DNA from: Irpex lacteus
Lineage: Eukaryota > Basidiomycota > Agaricomycetes > Polyporales > Irpicaceae
DNA: 64,000 nucleotides
Assembly (NCBI GenBank): GCA_001986395.2
Contig: MQVO02000002.1
Span: 2,728,001 to 2,792,000 of the forward strand
Reading direction: 5' to 3'
The notes beneath the pieces were generated by a model that searched no databases, had not been told where the DNA came from, and saw only the letters and a list, made by a program, of their open reading frames with translations. Numbering within the stretch: the first letter of the stretch is position 1; each line of letters begins with the position of its first letter. The position numbers were made by a program, and so were the translations under genes. Below are positions 28,985 through 40,500 of this stretch, piece by piece.

Positions 28985-29940
28985 GACAATAGGTAAGCAG
29001 AACTCGCACTGAAATGATGAGTTACACACCTGATAAAGCTCCCTGCCCGCAGACTCTCTCGTACCCGCTATGCGACTTCCAAACTCCCGTGCTACGTATT
29101 ACATGCACGTTGTTCATGGGGCGTGTGCGAACACCCCCGTCGTACGGTTTTCCAAAGGGCAAGGTAAGTACTCTCAGTGTATTAACCTTGACGTCCATGT
29201 ACTCACCTTGGTATGTAGTTTCGTTGCCCTTCACATGCCGGGCGCGAAACTCTCACCGTCACAAGGGTTTGTTTAAATATTTGCTTGTGTTTGCATCGAC
29301 TAGCATAAATGGGCGCTTGTTCCCGGTGAGTCGTTCCGCAATTCTCGTCTTCTAACGTCGTGACATTGTACGTGCACCAGCGAACCCCGTCTGCGAGTGG
29401 ACTTGGCGTCGCTGATGTGCAGATGTCGGCCACACCGAATTCAAACCGGTGTGGTTTACTTCCCATGACCTCGTCCGTGTGACAGGCTGGACAGCACGTG
29501 TACCTAAAATGCCACGCTCTACGAGCGTGGACTTCTGACAGGACACTAACGAATCAATCTCTACCGCACAGACACCGAGAGCACTCATCCTCCTACTCCC
29601 ATCATCGATCAGTTACCAACTGTTTGGTTCGCCTGAGCAAGTACGCAACAAGTACGACAACTCCCATGGATCACCGAGCTCTCATATGGTAAGTCCTTGC
29701 CACACGTGTCGAGAACAATAGCACTCACCGTTACTGCATCAGAACGCGCATGGCGAAGCTCTTCCAGGACCATCGCCACTCCACGTTCACTCCTTTAACC
29801 TTCATTTTTTCGACAGACATGCGAGAAAGAGACTAGTGGTGTGAACCACTCAGCTGGCGAGGAAGAATGACCAGATAACGACGGTGCTTGTGGAGATGCG
29901 AGAGGGTTGTGCGTTTGAAATCAGCTGTCGTACGTTATCA
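28985..29940. repeat. Dispersed repeat, copy 1 (intact empty site for the hAT insertion)
   Basis: This stretch recurs at 37515-37581 plus 41777-42560. Strongly similar blocks are 28985-29125 (ACCTGATAAAGCTCC...GACTTCCAAACTCCCGTG...TTGTTCATGGG) and 29240-29500 (CTCACCGTCAC...TATA-like CATAAATGGGCGCTTG...GGTGAGTCG...CACCAGCGAACCCCGTC...CATGACCTCGTCCG). Weaker similarity goes on to GTGCGTTTGAAATCAG near 29915. On the minus strand, part of it reads as an exon with GT-AG signals, but no known domain appears. Its function is unknown; it may be a piece of a duplicated gene or of an unrecognised element. Confidence 0.7.
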
Positions 29941-30349
29941 TCCCAAACTGCTGAGCATTTACTTACCATATCTTGTCACTTTTAAGGTCCCTCTACTATG
30001 ACAGTCCACGGAAATCGATGCACGACGCTCAACGCGCGACGTTCGATACCCGACGCCCGACTCCCTACACATCACTCCCGACGTCTCACTCCCGATGCTC
30101 TACACCCCGACTCCCGACTTGCTCACTATCTTATCCGCGCCCTGGTGTCTTGCTAATGACTGCCATATCTTCGCCCAGCCCATCCATCTCATCCAGATCT
30201 TCTCGCCGCAGCTCATCGCCTTCTCGCGAACCGCACCTGAACACTTTTATACCGCCACGGCACCATTGTCCAGCCCAGCCCATCCTTCGTCTATCTCCCG
30301 TGACTTTCACACTAAATTTCGACGCCCGGAGGCTGGGGTCCTGTCTAAT

Positions 30350-30663
30350 ATGTTTACGGAAGCGGAGACCCCACCAAAACACCGTAAAGTCGACGAGGAC
30401 TTCATCAGGGACGCGGATCTTTGGATGGACGACGGAAAGATCGTCATCGCAGCGACCAACAACTCGAAACGGACCCAAGAGAAACAGACTTATGCGTTCA
30501 GGTGCCATCGCTCTATTCTTGCGAAGCAGTCGAAAGTCTTTGAAGGGCTTCTAGGTATACCCCCGTCAGCTGAATCTCAAGACATGTACGACGGGCTGCC
30601 ACTGGTCGTTCTACCGGACGCGTATGCAGATGTCAAGACTGCCTTGCGCTATTGTACGAGCCT
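30350..30663 (+). pseudogene. BTB/POZ domain fragment
   Basis: Starting at Met 30350 (MFTEAETPPKHRKVDEDF), the frame gives DADLWMDDGKIVIAA, YAFRCHRSILAKQSKVF and DMYDGLPLVVLPDAYADV. This is the order of strands and helices in fungal BTB/POZ domains, which dimerise and often recruit cullin ligases. The domain normally continues for another 200 or so residues in this fungal family (conserved helices after ALY-D). Here, after a donor at about 30664, the downstream exons do not give the expected pattern. The open frame further upstream to 30095 is probably not translated. A remnant or a re-purposed BTB domain is most likely; a correct gene model with unseen exons is possible. Confidence 0.5.
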
Positions 30664-31688
30664 GAGTAAGTTCTATGATGTATTTCAATTAGTCATTTAC
30701 TTCATCGTGATTGTAGACAGAGGCTGGGGTCTTGTTGCCTACAGGACGTCGCCAAGCCGTCACCGTCTATCGTCAAATCTACTCGTGCCTGGTCCTCGAC
30801 ATGTCACCCCTCGCGTACAAAGGTCTTGTGTTGCTCTCCGTACAAGTCTTTTGGTCCGGTCATTCGACAGCCTTGTCAGTCTTGAGTCGAGCTTCTTCCA
30901 TCTAACGAGCACGGTTACCGTGAATCCCACGGGCTTTGCACCTAATTTAGGAAGGTTAGTCCAATATTCTAAACTTCAATCAGTACGCACGTACCTAACA
31001 CAAGTCCCCAAAGCCCACGTCAAGCCTCGACACAACGTATCGACGTGTCACGTCCCGCGAACCAGGTCTCAGTGCTGTGTAGCAGCGCATCCTCCCTCTC
31101 CCTCTCACGCGTCATAGAACCTCACAAGCCCTTAATGATGTTGCTGTTATGCTTTGACACTGGATCAACGTCCCGCGACCGGGGTCACGCTGTCGATGTC
31201 TTGGTCGCAGTCCCGCACTAGCAAGGTACGTTCTTGCCTTCGCCGATCTTACGCCAATCCTAATGAGACCTTTTCAGCGGCTCTATCACCTTTGTTATAC
31301 AATTCTGGCTGTTTGTACGCCTTGTTAATATGCCAACTTAGACTCGTTCGCGTTAATATTGCCGATCACGTCTATAAACTTACCCTCCGAACATCTGTAT
31401 AAAAGTGTTCCTACCTCATGAGGCCGATACTCAGACTTGATAAGCATCAGCTTACCTGATGATGGCCCGGGTGAAGCACTTGATCAGCCTACTACAGCAG
31501 AGCATAAACTCAGAGCGGTGGGGTGGACCGGTCAGGCTGTACACCATGGTCAGTAGCGGCCGCACATGACTGTGAACTAAGGGTTGAGTCATCTTGTATA
31601 GCGGTCTCATCGGTCTAAAGACACCCACCGATGTATGTTACCCTCTCCCTAAAGTCGTCGAAGCTGCTGTGCTTCAGCGCTCTCACAC

Positions 31689-31803
31689 AATTAACGGTGC
31701 TCTTCCCAATTAACGGCGCTATTCCCAATTAACGGCGCTCTTCCCAATTAACAGCGCTATTCCCAATTAACGACGCTCTTCCAAGTTAACGGCGCTCTTT
31801 CCA
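31689..31803. repeat. 19-bp minisatellite, about six units
   Basis: Unit AATTAACGGCGCTCTTCCC is repeated head to tail about six times, with changes at positions 9, 10 and 14. A similar word pair (TTTAACAGCGTCTTTCCCA and TTTAACGGTGTC) is seen alone near 49555-49585. Confidence 0.9.
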
Positions 31804-33261
31804 GCTCATCGATCATTGATCATCCCTCACCAGCACCCCCTACCAAGTCTCTCACTCGTGCACACGTATAGCTACCTACGCTCGACTACACAACTTGCAG
31901 CCCAGAAGTCCATCGTTGCAATCGCCCAGGACTTCGACAAAGATATCAAGGTATGATATCCTTGGCAGGCGTAGTGGGACTGACGACGATACACTGATCG
32001 AGGGTGAAAGAACAAACTCCCCCTTGAGAAAATAAGTACTGCCAACCGTGAGCAGTTCTCGTGTATTTTCATGTGTGTGCTGACTTTATTGCTCTCAAGC
32101 CGGGCCTTGGCTGGACAGTTTCGCACTCATACAAGCTTCCGATGGACTAGTCGACAGCCGCCTCCCTGGGTCCACCCTTACAAAGCTTTCCGTCTTCCTC
32201 ACCCCCACCTCCCTCGCTACACCCGCTCCCTATGCCTGAACCGTAATCCACAGCTCCTTCCTCTTCTTCCCCATCTTTCTCAGAGTCTTTTGCGGGTTTG
32301 CAGGGTCGTATATCAATCACGACACCAGCTTCTCGCATTGATTGCGTGGAATTTTTGGAGAGCCCTCGAGTCACCTTCTGGTACGTTCCTGTGAACTCTA
32401 CAAACATCTAACTAAGCTCTAAATCTCTTCCTCCAGCCGCTACACCTTTCTGACGCCAAACATCGAAAACTGCCGTTTTGCTGTTGTACACACAGGGATC
32501 TTGCAAGACCCTGCCATAGGGTAGATCAGAGTGTCGATATTGGGTTATTACTGTGCGTATATCAAGTTCTTCAGCTCATGACGCAAAACACTCAATAGCT
32601 GGACTTCAATACAGCTTCTGGTTTTAGAGTTGATAGGGAAAGGGAGGGGAACGGTTAACCTCCAAAACAACGGTGCTGATGTAACAATGAACGTGGACGC
32701 AGGTGCTGTAACGGTAAGTACGTACGTTCTCAGCAGCACAAACTGACGCAGGCGGCATAGGTATCGTTGTACCGCCCTTCCCCCTTCCTCTTCGCCACTA
32801 AAAAGACACTGTCATGGACCAGGGTACACTCCCGCGAGCACAGCGAGCTCTACCGACTTGCTACTAATAGCCCGCTCGGCAGCGCAGGAAGATGTCATCG
32901 AGCAAGAGCTGGGCAAGGAGTGGTGTGCAAGGCCAATAACCGCCAAGCATCACATACAAAAACAGTTTTATCACATGTATCTATCGTATATACACTCTGG
33001 AAGGGTTTTAAATGAGTGCACTCCTGAAACTCTTGCTGTGACCAAATCATTAAGACGGGTCTGGTTCGTCTGAATGCGCCGCGGCAGCCCAAAGGTTGGC
33101 GCCTAAGAGCTGGTGGGCTGATGCCATTCTGCCTTGCAGGACAAAGTGGCAGCCGAACAGAAGAAAAAAAATATAACATACAGTGGGAACTTCAGCAACA
33201 CACAGCAGTACTAGTTAATACATAGAGCAGTCAGAGGTGGCTGAATGGCACACTCCCAGAA

Positions 33262-33350
33262 ATGGGCGACGTGAGAGAATCGAACCGGCGACCGTGGTCC
33301 GCTAGCCTAACTGATACAGCACAGGGAGCTAACCACTAAGTCACACAGGC
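33262..33350 (-). other. tRNA-like relic / possible SINE head
   Basis: On the minus strand, an A-box-like TGACTTAGTGGTTA and a B-box-like GGTTCGATTCT are spaced as in a tRNA gene with a long variable region. The acceptor and T stems do not pair properly, so it is not a working tRNA. It may be the head of a tRNA-derived SINE. Confidence 0.35.
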
Positions 33351-33931
33351 ATTATTGGGAGAAGACACTATATAGAATATGTTGCTGTGTTTCAAAGTAC
33401 AAATATCCCAACCGCGCCAGTTTCTCGCCGTGCACTGTAATGCGGCTGTTACAGACAGGTCATTGCTTATGCTGGCACCGACATGGATAGCGCGTACTGC
33501 CAGACAGCTCATGATGAAAAGTCTCCCTTAATTGGAACCCAGCACTTGCGTCTCAAAGGGTCCTGCTTCTCTAGCGGGTGCCCGCCATTCATCATACGGT
33601 ACAGAGGGGATGACCGCTGGTCTGGAGCCGGCAGAGGCACTGTTCCACTGTAGTTATTGAAGATCCGCTTGAATTTCTGCTGCACCCCTGCGGTTCTAGC
33701 CTGCCCGTATATCAGATTCGACAGGCTTACCATGCTTGTTCTGCCCAGCGACCACCGTTCTACTGTTACACACCCCAATGTCCCAGCCCTGTTGCCCGCT
33801 TTCAACCCACATGAGCTCCTTTCTCTATTACGACGACCAGTTATCAGGCTTTGTCATGGAAATTAGTAGCCGTGTCTTTGGTGCCCAGCCTATTGTAAGC
33901 TTGCAGCCGTTAATCAGTCGGCCAAGAACTG

Positions 33932-34556
33932 ATGAACAGCCAGCCATTGACGATTGCTCTTGCAACGCGCACATTCAAGCTCAATCTCCAAGGGCCGCTG
34001 GAGCTGTTTTTTGCAGTGCCCTCTGCATGTCGTAGCCATATGACAGCCCATGCCCGTGGCCTTACTAGAAGGGATGTCGACTGTCTTCAGAGCAGCACAG
34101 CAGAGCATATCAAGGTATGTTATCTCCACATGATGTTCGATTATGTCTAATCAGTTGGCGGCATCTCAGACAGCCAATCCGACACTGTGTACTCCCCCTT
34201 TCCTCCCTCTCCGCCAACCCCAATTTAATCCATACATTGCCGAATCATGGTCACGCCTAACCGACGATATTCAGCACTGGCTTAATGCAGTATTTCACGA
34301 CAGAACACACTACCTTTGGCAGTGGGGGGTGGACATCTTTTGGATTTCATTTGTCGGTACCTTCCCAGAATTCCCCTTGGGTGACCATTGGCCCGAGTAT
34401 AATCCCCGCATTCCCTTTCGTAGTGAGTTTCTGAACAGCTGGATGCACAACTATCGCCAGTACCGTCACGGGGATCCTGATACATTGAGTCTCCGAATTC
34501 GAGTTGCAATGTGGGAACAGCTATCGCAGCGTGTCTCATTACTTCATTCTGACTAG
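33932..34556 (+). CDS. Unknown protein, two clear exons
   Basis: Exon A begins at Met 33932 (MNSQPLTIALATRTFKLNLQ) and runs to STAEHIK at about 34113. A GT-AG intron (GTATGT...AATCAG, 34114-34155) joins LAASQTANPTLCTPPF. The frame continues through QHWLNAVFHDRTHYLWQWG and GTFPEFPLGDHWPEYNP to LLHSD-TAG at 34554-34556. The second exon is tryptophan-rich and of normal coding composition. Upstream exons may exist at 33730-33895 (a frame with YYDDQLSGFVMEISS), but I could not join them. No domain is recognised. It is convergent with the next gene, whose stop is 138 bp away. Confidence 0.5.
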
Positions 34557-34693
34557 TGTATCGTGCATATGGCAGCTATTGAATGCATAATGGACCTGCT
34601 ATTCTGAACCGAAATATCATTGACGTGTGAGGTTAAAACTCGACTATTGTGAAATACAGCGTAATAGGCGGTGTTTGTGGAACTGGCTACATG

Positions 34694-37079
34694 CTAAGGA
34701 TCACTGATAATAACAAGCTTCCCTCCAACCGGCTCTATATCCCGCATGAGTACTGCTGCATCCTTAAGGTTAGCCAGATTATCGTACGGCTGCCCCAATT
34801 CCTTTAACCTTGTTGAACGCCAAGCGAGTATCGCTGCTTTCTCTGGATCGTCGGACAGCCTAGAAAGCAATCTGGGTGAGAACAGCAGTTCCAGCCGCCG
34901 TTTGTGCCCCTCCTCTTGCAGTCGCTGAGAATCGCCCATTTGCAGATTATTGAGACGTTTGTTGAGTATGTCGTAGATGATGCGCAGCTTTTTGACCTTG
35001 TGCATCTGGCCGCTGTAGGTTTTATAGTTCTGGGCGGCCCATAGAGCAATGTCGGCAGATCTGATCACCAGAGAGTTGCGATGGCTGGTACGTAACTCTT
35101 GACCGGTGGCCTTGGATAGGGGACCTGACCACTGTGTGTGGTGCATGCAGGATAGCTCGCGATGAATGTGCTCCAGAAGGAGTACCCGGCATACAAGGGA
35201 GTATGCTGAAGCTGTGTATTCGGAGGCAATGATGGAGAGCTCGATGCCAATGTTATAGAACTGCCGGTCCAAATATGACAGGATGGGCAACAACCGTACA
35301 GTATCCTGCGCTGTCACTCCAAGACTACTGCTATCCTTGACAATGACATGAAATGCATCATCGTAGTTGCGCAACGGGGGACTCAATGGCTGTCGAATAG
35401 GGTGAAGTGCGCAGTGAGAGATAGATGGTGTCAGGGACATCATTCAACGTAGTAAATATGAGTAGACTAACCATTGAGTTTTCTGGGACGATATAAATGT
35501 TAAATCCAGCGATCGGCGCAGCGGGAAGCTCAGTGAGTACAATGAACTCGGAAGTATCTGCAAGAAGAACAGGTACACCACCGCCACCGCCACCGCCAAA
35601 TGTGGATGCATCAACGGTACCGAGATCGACGACAAATGTCGCAGCGCGAAGTTGGCTCCAGCTATGGAAAGATGCCTCTGGCGTCGCAATGGTCTGTCGA
35701 CGCAGTGACATTCCAACGCGGTGAGGGAGCCCAGACTCCAATACTTCAGTAATCAAGTCCCGCAACTCCAGTGAAAGATGGGCCTGAATTCCACCAAATA
35801 GCTGGCCAAGAGTCGCTGGAATAGATGGTGCATGAAATAGAAAAACTCTCCTCACGTGGCCGTCCGCTACTTGCAGATATGACAGCGATGAAGACTGCAA
35901 TGCTAAACACAGCGGGCCGCCTATCTGCTGTCATGGAATTGGCAGATAGAGAGGAAGAGTGCGTATGAGGTGGAGCTGATAGTGATGTGATGTGATGTTG
36001 AGGGATGGTTGCACTGTGGCTAGGTAAATTGAACGAAGAGGTGGGAGACCAGTGAGATAATGAGGTCTCATAGATCTCCATAGACATGCCCTCTTGCGGC
36101 GCCGATATGGTATGCTGGTAGCTGGATGGAGATGTGTATGGCCCTATATTGCATAATTATCAGTGTACACAACTCGGTTGTGCGCATGAACAAACTTACC
36201 AAACACCATTGAGCCAAATGGTGCTCCCATGACATCACCGGGACCATTGAAACGGGCATTGGCGGTACGTTCAAGTTCCTCGCCGAGAATGCGGTAGTCC
36301 TCCAGTCCAAGCAGCGGGGAGGTCCCGCCACTTGATGCGTGTGTATTCACGACCATATCCACTGTATTCTACACGGCCTCATCAAAATGTATTGTAGAGC
36401 TTTTATAAAGATGCTCACGTCTGGTATGGAAGGTGTGCTGACACTACTATGAGTTTCAGGCGGTTGCGTGCTAGCACACTAATGGATTTATCAGATTCTG
36501 AATTGAAGAATGGGTACGCAACACGTACACCCGCTAAGCTGGGAAAAACATTCGGGGACTGGCCTTCCTGAGAGGATCTTGCTCTGTACAAGGCTGCAGC
36601 ATCTGCAGTGCCTGCACAAAGTAAAACATCCTGCCCACTAGAAGCGTGCGCAGAAGCCTGTGTAGATTCGGATCCTGGCAGATTATTGTCTTAGTATGGT
36701 AGCAATGATGGTGAAAATGAGCGTTGGCCATTAACAGATAGAGACCAACAGACATACCATTAGCAGTGTCTGCGTTAAGAGGGCCGTGCTCGGCTGGTTC
36801 AACCTGGTCAGCAGAACCTTCACCGCTGCTGTGCTGGGACAGTGGAGCTGGTGATGTCTCAGGCTGTGTAGGCCTTGGCTGGTCAGCACTACCATGGGAG
36901 GGCTGCGGCGCAGTATTTGCTGGATGATCTGCAGTGTTCCCTAGAGGAAGGTGGTTCTGTGCGCGTTGGGCTGCTCGTCGCCGTGTCTCAGGCCCAACGT
37001 AGGTTGTGACTTGTTGAGGGGCGGTGTGCGGTGGCATGGCCATGAGTACGAGCAACGGTGACGGACGTCGGGCGGACAC
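34694..37079 (-). CDS. Unknown multi-exon protein with Gly/Ser/Pro-rich N-terminus
   Basis: Read from Met 37079 (MSARRPSPLLVLMAMPPHTA) through a low-complexity N-terminus rich in Q, P, S and H (SQHSSGEGSADQVEPAE). Exons continue at about 36550, 36360 (GTSPLLGLEDYRILGEELER, NARFNGPGDVMGAPFG), 35900-35480 (LPHRVGMSLRRQTIATPEAS, a six-Gly run, PVLLADTSEFIVLTELPAAP) and 35443-34694. The last is rich in helices (LLLEHIHRELSCMHH, MHKVKKLRIIYDILNKRLNN) and ends KLVIISDP-stop. No known domain or transposase motif is seen. The strongest constraint seems to be in the last 230 residues. Start and middle exon limits are approximate. Confidence 0.5.
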
Positions 37080-37379
37080 GAGAGATGTGCTGGATTACTA
37101 TCAATCTCCACCAGGATATAACAAAGCGAAAATTTGATGCCAGCCGATCGACCGTCGACACGGCGGGCAATTTATTTTAATATATTACCGGAGAAACTAA
37201 GTACGGTGCGGAGCAATGCGCGAAACATTTTGATACAGTTTGCGACACACGAGGCCAGGAACCAAGTGATATGATGTGATATGAATTAAGCATTAAGCGA
37301 TAAGCAGCAAGTACGAAGTCAAATTTGTATCGTCGAATATTAATCTGATCTGTACGCTTACAGCAGAGAAGGATATCGT

Positions 37380-37571
37380 TTAACGTTTAGCCTTGACCAT
37401 GCGGCTCATTTTATAGAGGCTGTGCTCCGCATTGACAACATTCCATCCCATGTCATCAGCCGTTCGGCCCAATTGGGTGCGCACATCTTCATAGAACTTC
37501 CCGAATGCCGACTGGAGGACCCTGTAGACAATAGATAAGCAGAATTCGCACTGAAGTGACGAGTTACGCAC
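37380..37571 (-). CDS. Gene fragment cut off by the hAT insertion (unknown)
   Basis: A minus-strand frame ends MVKAKR-stop at 37380 and contains VLQSAFGKFYEDVRTQLGRT and DDMGWNVVNAEHSLYKMSR. An intron-like GTGCGTAAC...CTACAG at about 37516-37573 would join it to sequence now on the other side of the transposon, near 41800-41900 (TRESAGRGALS on the minus strand). It looks like the last exon of a gene split by the insertion 8 bp upstream. No domain is recognised, and copy 1 at 29 kb lacks this terminal exon. Confidence 0.35.
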   Translation of the reverse strand: MRNSSLQCEFCLSIVYRVLQSAFGKFYEDVRTQLGRTADDMGWNVVNAEHSLYKMSRMVKAKR

Positions 37572-37581
37572 CTGATAAAGC
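37515..37581. repeat. Dispersed repeat copy 2, left part
   Basis: Matches 28980-29040 (GACAATAGATAAGCAGAATTCGC... in this copy, ending CACCTGATAAAGC). It is separated from its continuation at 41777 by the hAT element. Confidence 0.75.
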
Positions 37582-40500
37582 TAGTGTTGCGTCGAGTCGA
37601 GTTGGCTCAACTCGGAAAAACTCGACAGAGCGAGTTGCGCCGAGTCGAGTTGGTCGAGTTGACTCGCGAGTCGAAATCACAAGGCCGGCGTTCCCCGGTG
37701 AGAGTCAATGGACAGTGTTCGTCGAGCAGATAGTATGACAAGTGGACTTTATCTACGTACAACCAACAGTAGATAGGCAGTATATACAGACATTTATTAT
37801 AATCTACTTCAAGTTGTCTTAAACATCGAGGGAAAATTAGAATAAGGCAGAATGGGCTTAGTACAGAAATGCTCACCGGACTTAATACTACCACTAGTAG
37901 CTGTTGGCCAGGAGCTCCCTTAGCACGTCATACTGGCCCGACGCGATTAGTTCTCTTGCAGCCGTAGCCGTCACAGGGCCCTCTATTGTATAATCCTGTT
38001 CTTTTGGCGCTAAGTCATCCATGTGTCGAAAGGCGGGTTGATTGTGTCTGCAATGGTACTTGAGGACTTGGAGGACTTCCATCAGAGAGGGATCTGTACG
38101 GCTACGACGTGCGGCATCCGTTTCCTTGCTCGACGAAAATACGCGCTCGCAAGAGACAGAGGATGCCTGTGCTGGCAGCACGTCAAGCGCAACCAAGTAT
38201 AAGAATGGTTTCGCACGCTCGTTATCGGACTGTCCGTGAGCCACATAAGATGCAAGAAAAGTGAGTAGACATGCTCTGGCGCAGGAATAACTGCGCCACA
38301 TACCCAATAGTTCAAGAGATCACCTCCGTGGGTAATGTGTACCACCGGTTCATTTTGATAATCGGTGAACTCCTTCTCACACATAGCCCGATCGTGCATG
38401 AGCTCGGCAGCTTCGATCTGCGCCTCGTTGCGTTGGGCGGAGGTCGTCGCGTCTGGCTCTTCCGTGTTCGTGTTGCCGGAAGATTCAAGGGCTACGGATT
38501 GCTGTCGATTTCCCCGTTGAGAACTAGAGTCTGATGTGGAAGATGAACCAGATTGACGGAGGTGACGCTGAGAGGTATAACGAGGTCGAGTCGAGTGGCC
38601 ATTGGAGGATTGTGGAAGTACCGAGGGAGGATCCGTTGTGGTTGCGCGCAAGTTGGTTTTCGCCGTGGTGTGCTTCTCGGGCCTTGTGACGATAGGCTGT
38701 TCGGTGAGCGACCATCTGCATTCGTGCTTAACCACATGAATACTCCAAAAGTACAAGACTAACTTACTGCTTCAATCATCCATTCTTTCGCTTGTTCTGC
38801 TTCTTCCCGCGTCCAGCCCAAGTTCGCTGGGAGGTGGTTAATCTTGGTGTCTGGGCGTAGCACTGATCATACTTAGTAAATAAGCAAGAACACTAAGATA
38901 GAAATACATACACATTGCGAGCGCGAATATCCTCGAACGTCGGCATTTGAGAAAATATTCCTTCAGCTTCAAAACGTTCAAGTTGATATAGTGCCGCATG
39001 ATGGGAAGATCGGAGGCCAGCTTAGTTAGCGAGGTGACGAGAGCTTCGTAGGTAGGAAATGTGAAAGCTACTGTAGGAGTTGACTCTCCTGATAGGACCT
39101 GTTGGACATCTGCCGACTTCTCCAGGATGTCATGGATGTCTTCAAGCACTTCGATGTCAATGGACGTCAAAGCGTGATGTGCAATGTCAACATGTTTTGG
39201 AAGAGCTAGGAATGCTTCAATAGCCTGATAACATAGTACCAGTATTAGCCCTGTTATGTATTTGGCTGCTTAGTTAATCACGTACCGGGTATAGAAGAAG
39301 TACACGATCGATCATCATGTACGTCGAGGACCAGCGAGTGGGGCAATCACGAAGCAATCGCAGCACAGGAACACCGCCTGGGCGAATATGTTCCCATCGC
39401 TTTGCCTCATTACCATTCTTGATGACAGCTTTCAAGTCATCCCGACGCTGCCCAGATGCACGACACGCCGCAACAAGCGATCGTATCCGTCCCACTGGAT
39501 CCGATGCCAGTGCGTCCGCATATCTGATTGCGTGTTCACGCTCTTCACGCTCACTCAGTGAGTGCGCATACCTGATTATGGGCTCACGGGGATTGTCCTT
39601 GATTTCTGTCATGAACGCAGTAGTTCCGAGAGCAGAACTACGCGGAAAACATCTGTCGAAGGGACGAGGTTGTCAGCGGCGGCCAGCGTTATTGACGTGA
39701 GAAAGTAATATATAACAAACCCGATGCGATTCCCTTCTGCATCGAAGGTGATGTTGATGGATCTCAGGTCGTGCTCGATACGTTTAAAGGCAGTTCCATT
39801 CGAGGCTGCATTGTCAGTGCTTAAAAGACCGACTTTGCCTAATAACTGCGTCTCTTTGAGCACCCTGAAAAACGTTCCACCAATGTTATCTCCATCATGC
39901 GGGCCCTCCATTCGCCGGAAAGCTACAAGGTGGGTCTTAAGCTCCAATCGCCCCTGAAGGTTCTTCGTGGCATGGTGCGCGGTGACCGCGAGAAATCCTC
40001 CAAGGTTTTTGTCGGACCAGCCATCAAATGTGAAGGACACACGCCCCGGAGTATTCTGAATGCATTTATGAGTGATGATTATGCTGCGGCTGTGCCGGGA
40101 CAGACATACCTGAAGTATACCGAGGATCTCTTTATAGACCGTCTCGTACCTTGCGTAGATCAAATCAGTCAACTTCCCGCGATGCAGGATATTGTTTTGA
40201 TTGAGGGACGGAGAGATGTAGGCGAGCAAACGTCGAAATTGTGTGCACTCGACGACGTTAACTGCCTGCAGAGACATGAGCTCTTATCATTATATTTCGC
40301 ACATAAGACTTACCTGGTCATCGACAGCAACCCAATCAACCAAGAGTTCTTGAAACTTCGCTACTGAGAACGGCTGTGAAGTGTCCAAGATGTCGGTAGT
40401 TTGCAAATCCGAAGAGTTGCCAGGCTGACTTGAAGTGTCGTCGCGAAGATACCCAGAAGCTACGCAAAACCTGTACCAGTCATCCTTATGCTTCTCTTGC

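Larger units (their letters stand above)
30664..33650. other. Long non-coding, repeat-containing stretch
   Basis: I see no convincing gene in about 3 kb. It contains a 19-bp tandem repeat (31689-31803) and a tRNA-like relic (33262-33350). Open frames near 32071, 32767 and 33509 are short, compositionally poor and without domain signals. Splice-like words (GTACGTTC, GTAAGTACG near 32713) occur, so non-coding transcripts are possible. Confidence 0.4.

Noticed and set aside
30131..30508. 125-codon minus-strand frame over the BTB exon
   Set aside because: Antisense shadow; the plus frame matches a BTB domain.
31689..31803. CRISPR-like array
   Set aside because: Units are head to tail without spacers, in a eukaryotic genome; it is a minisatellite.
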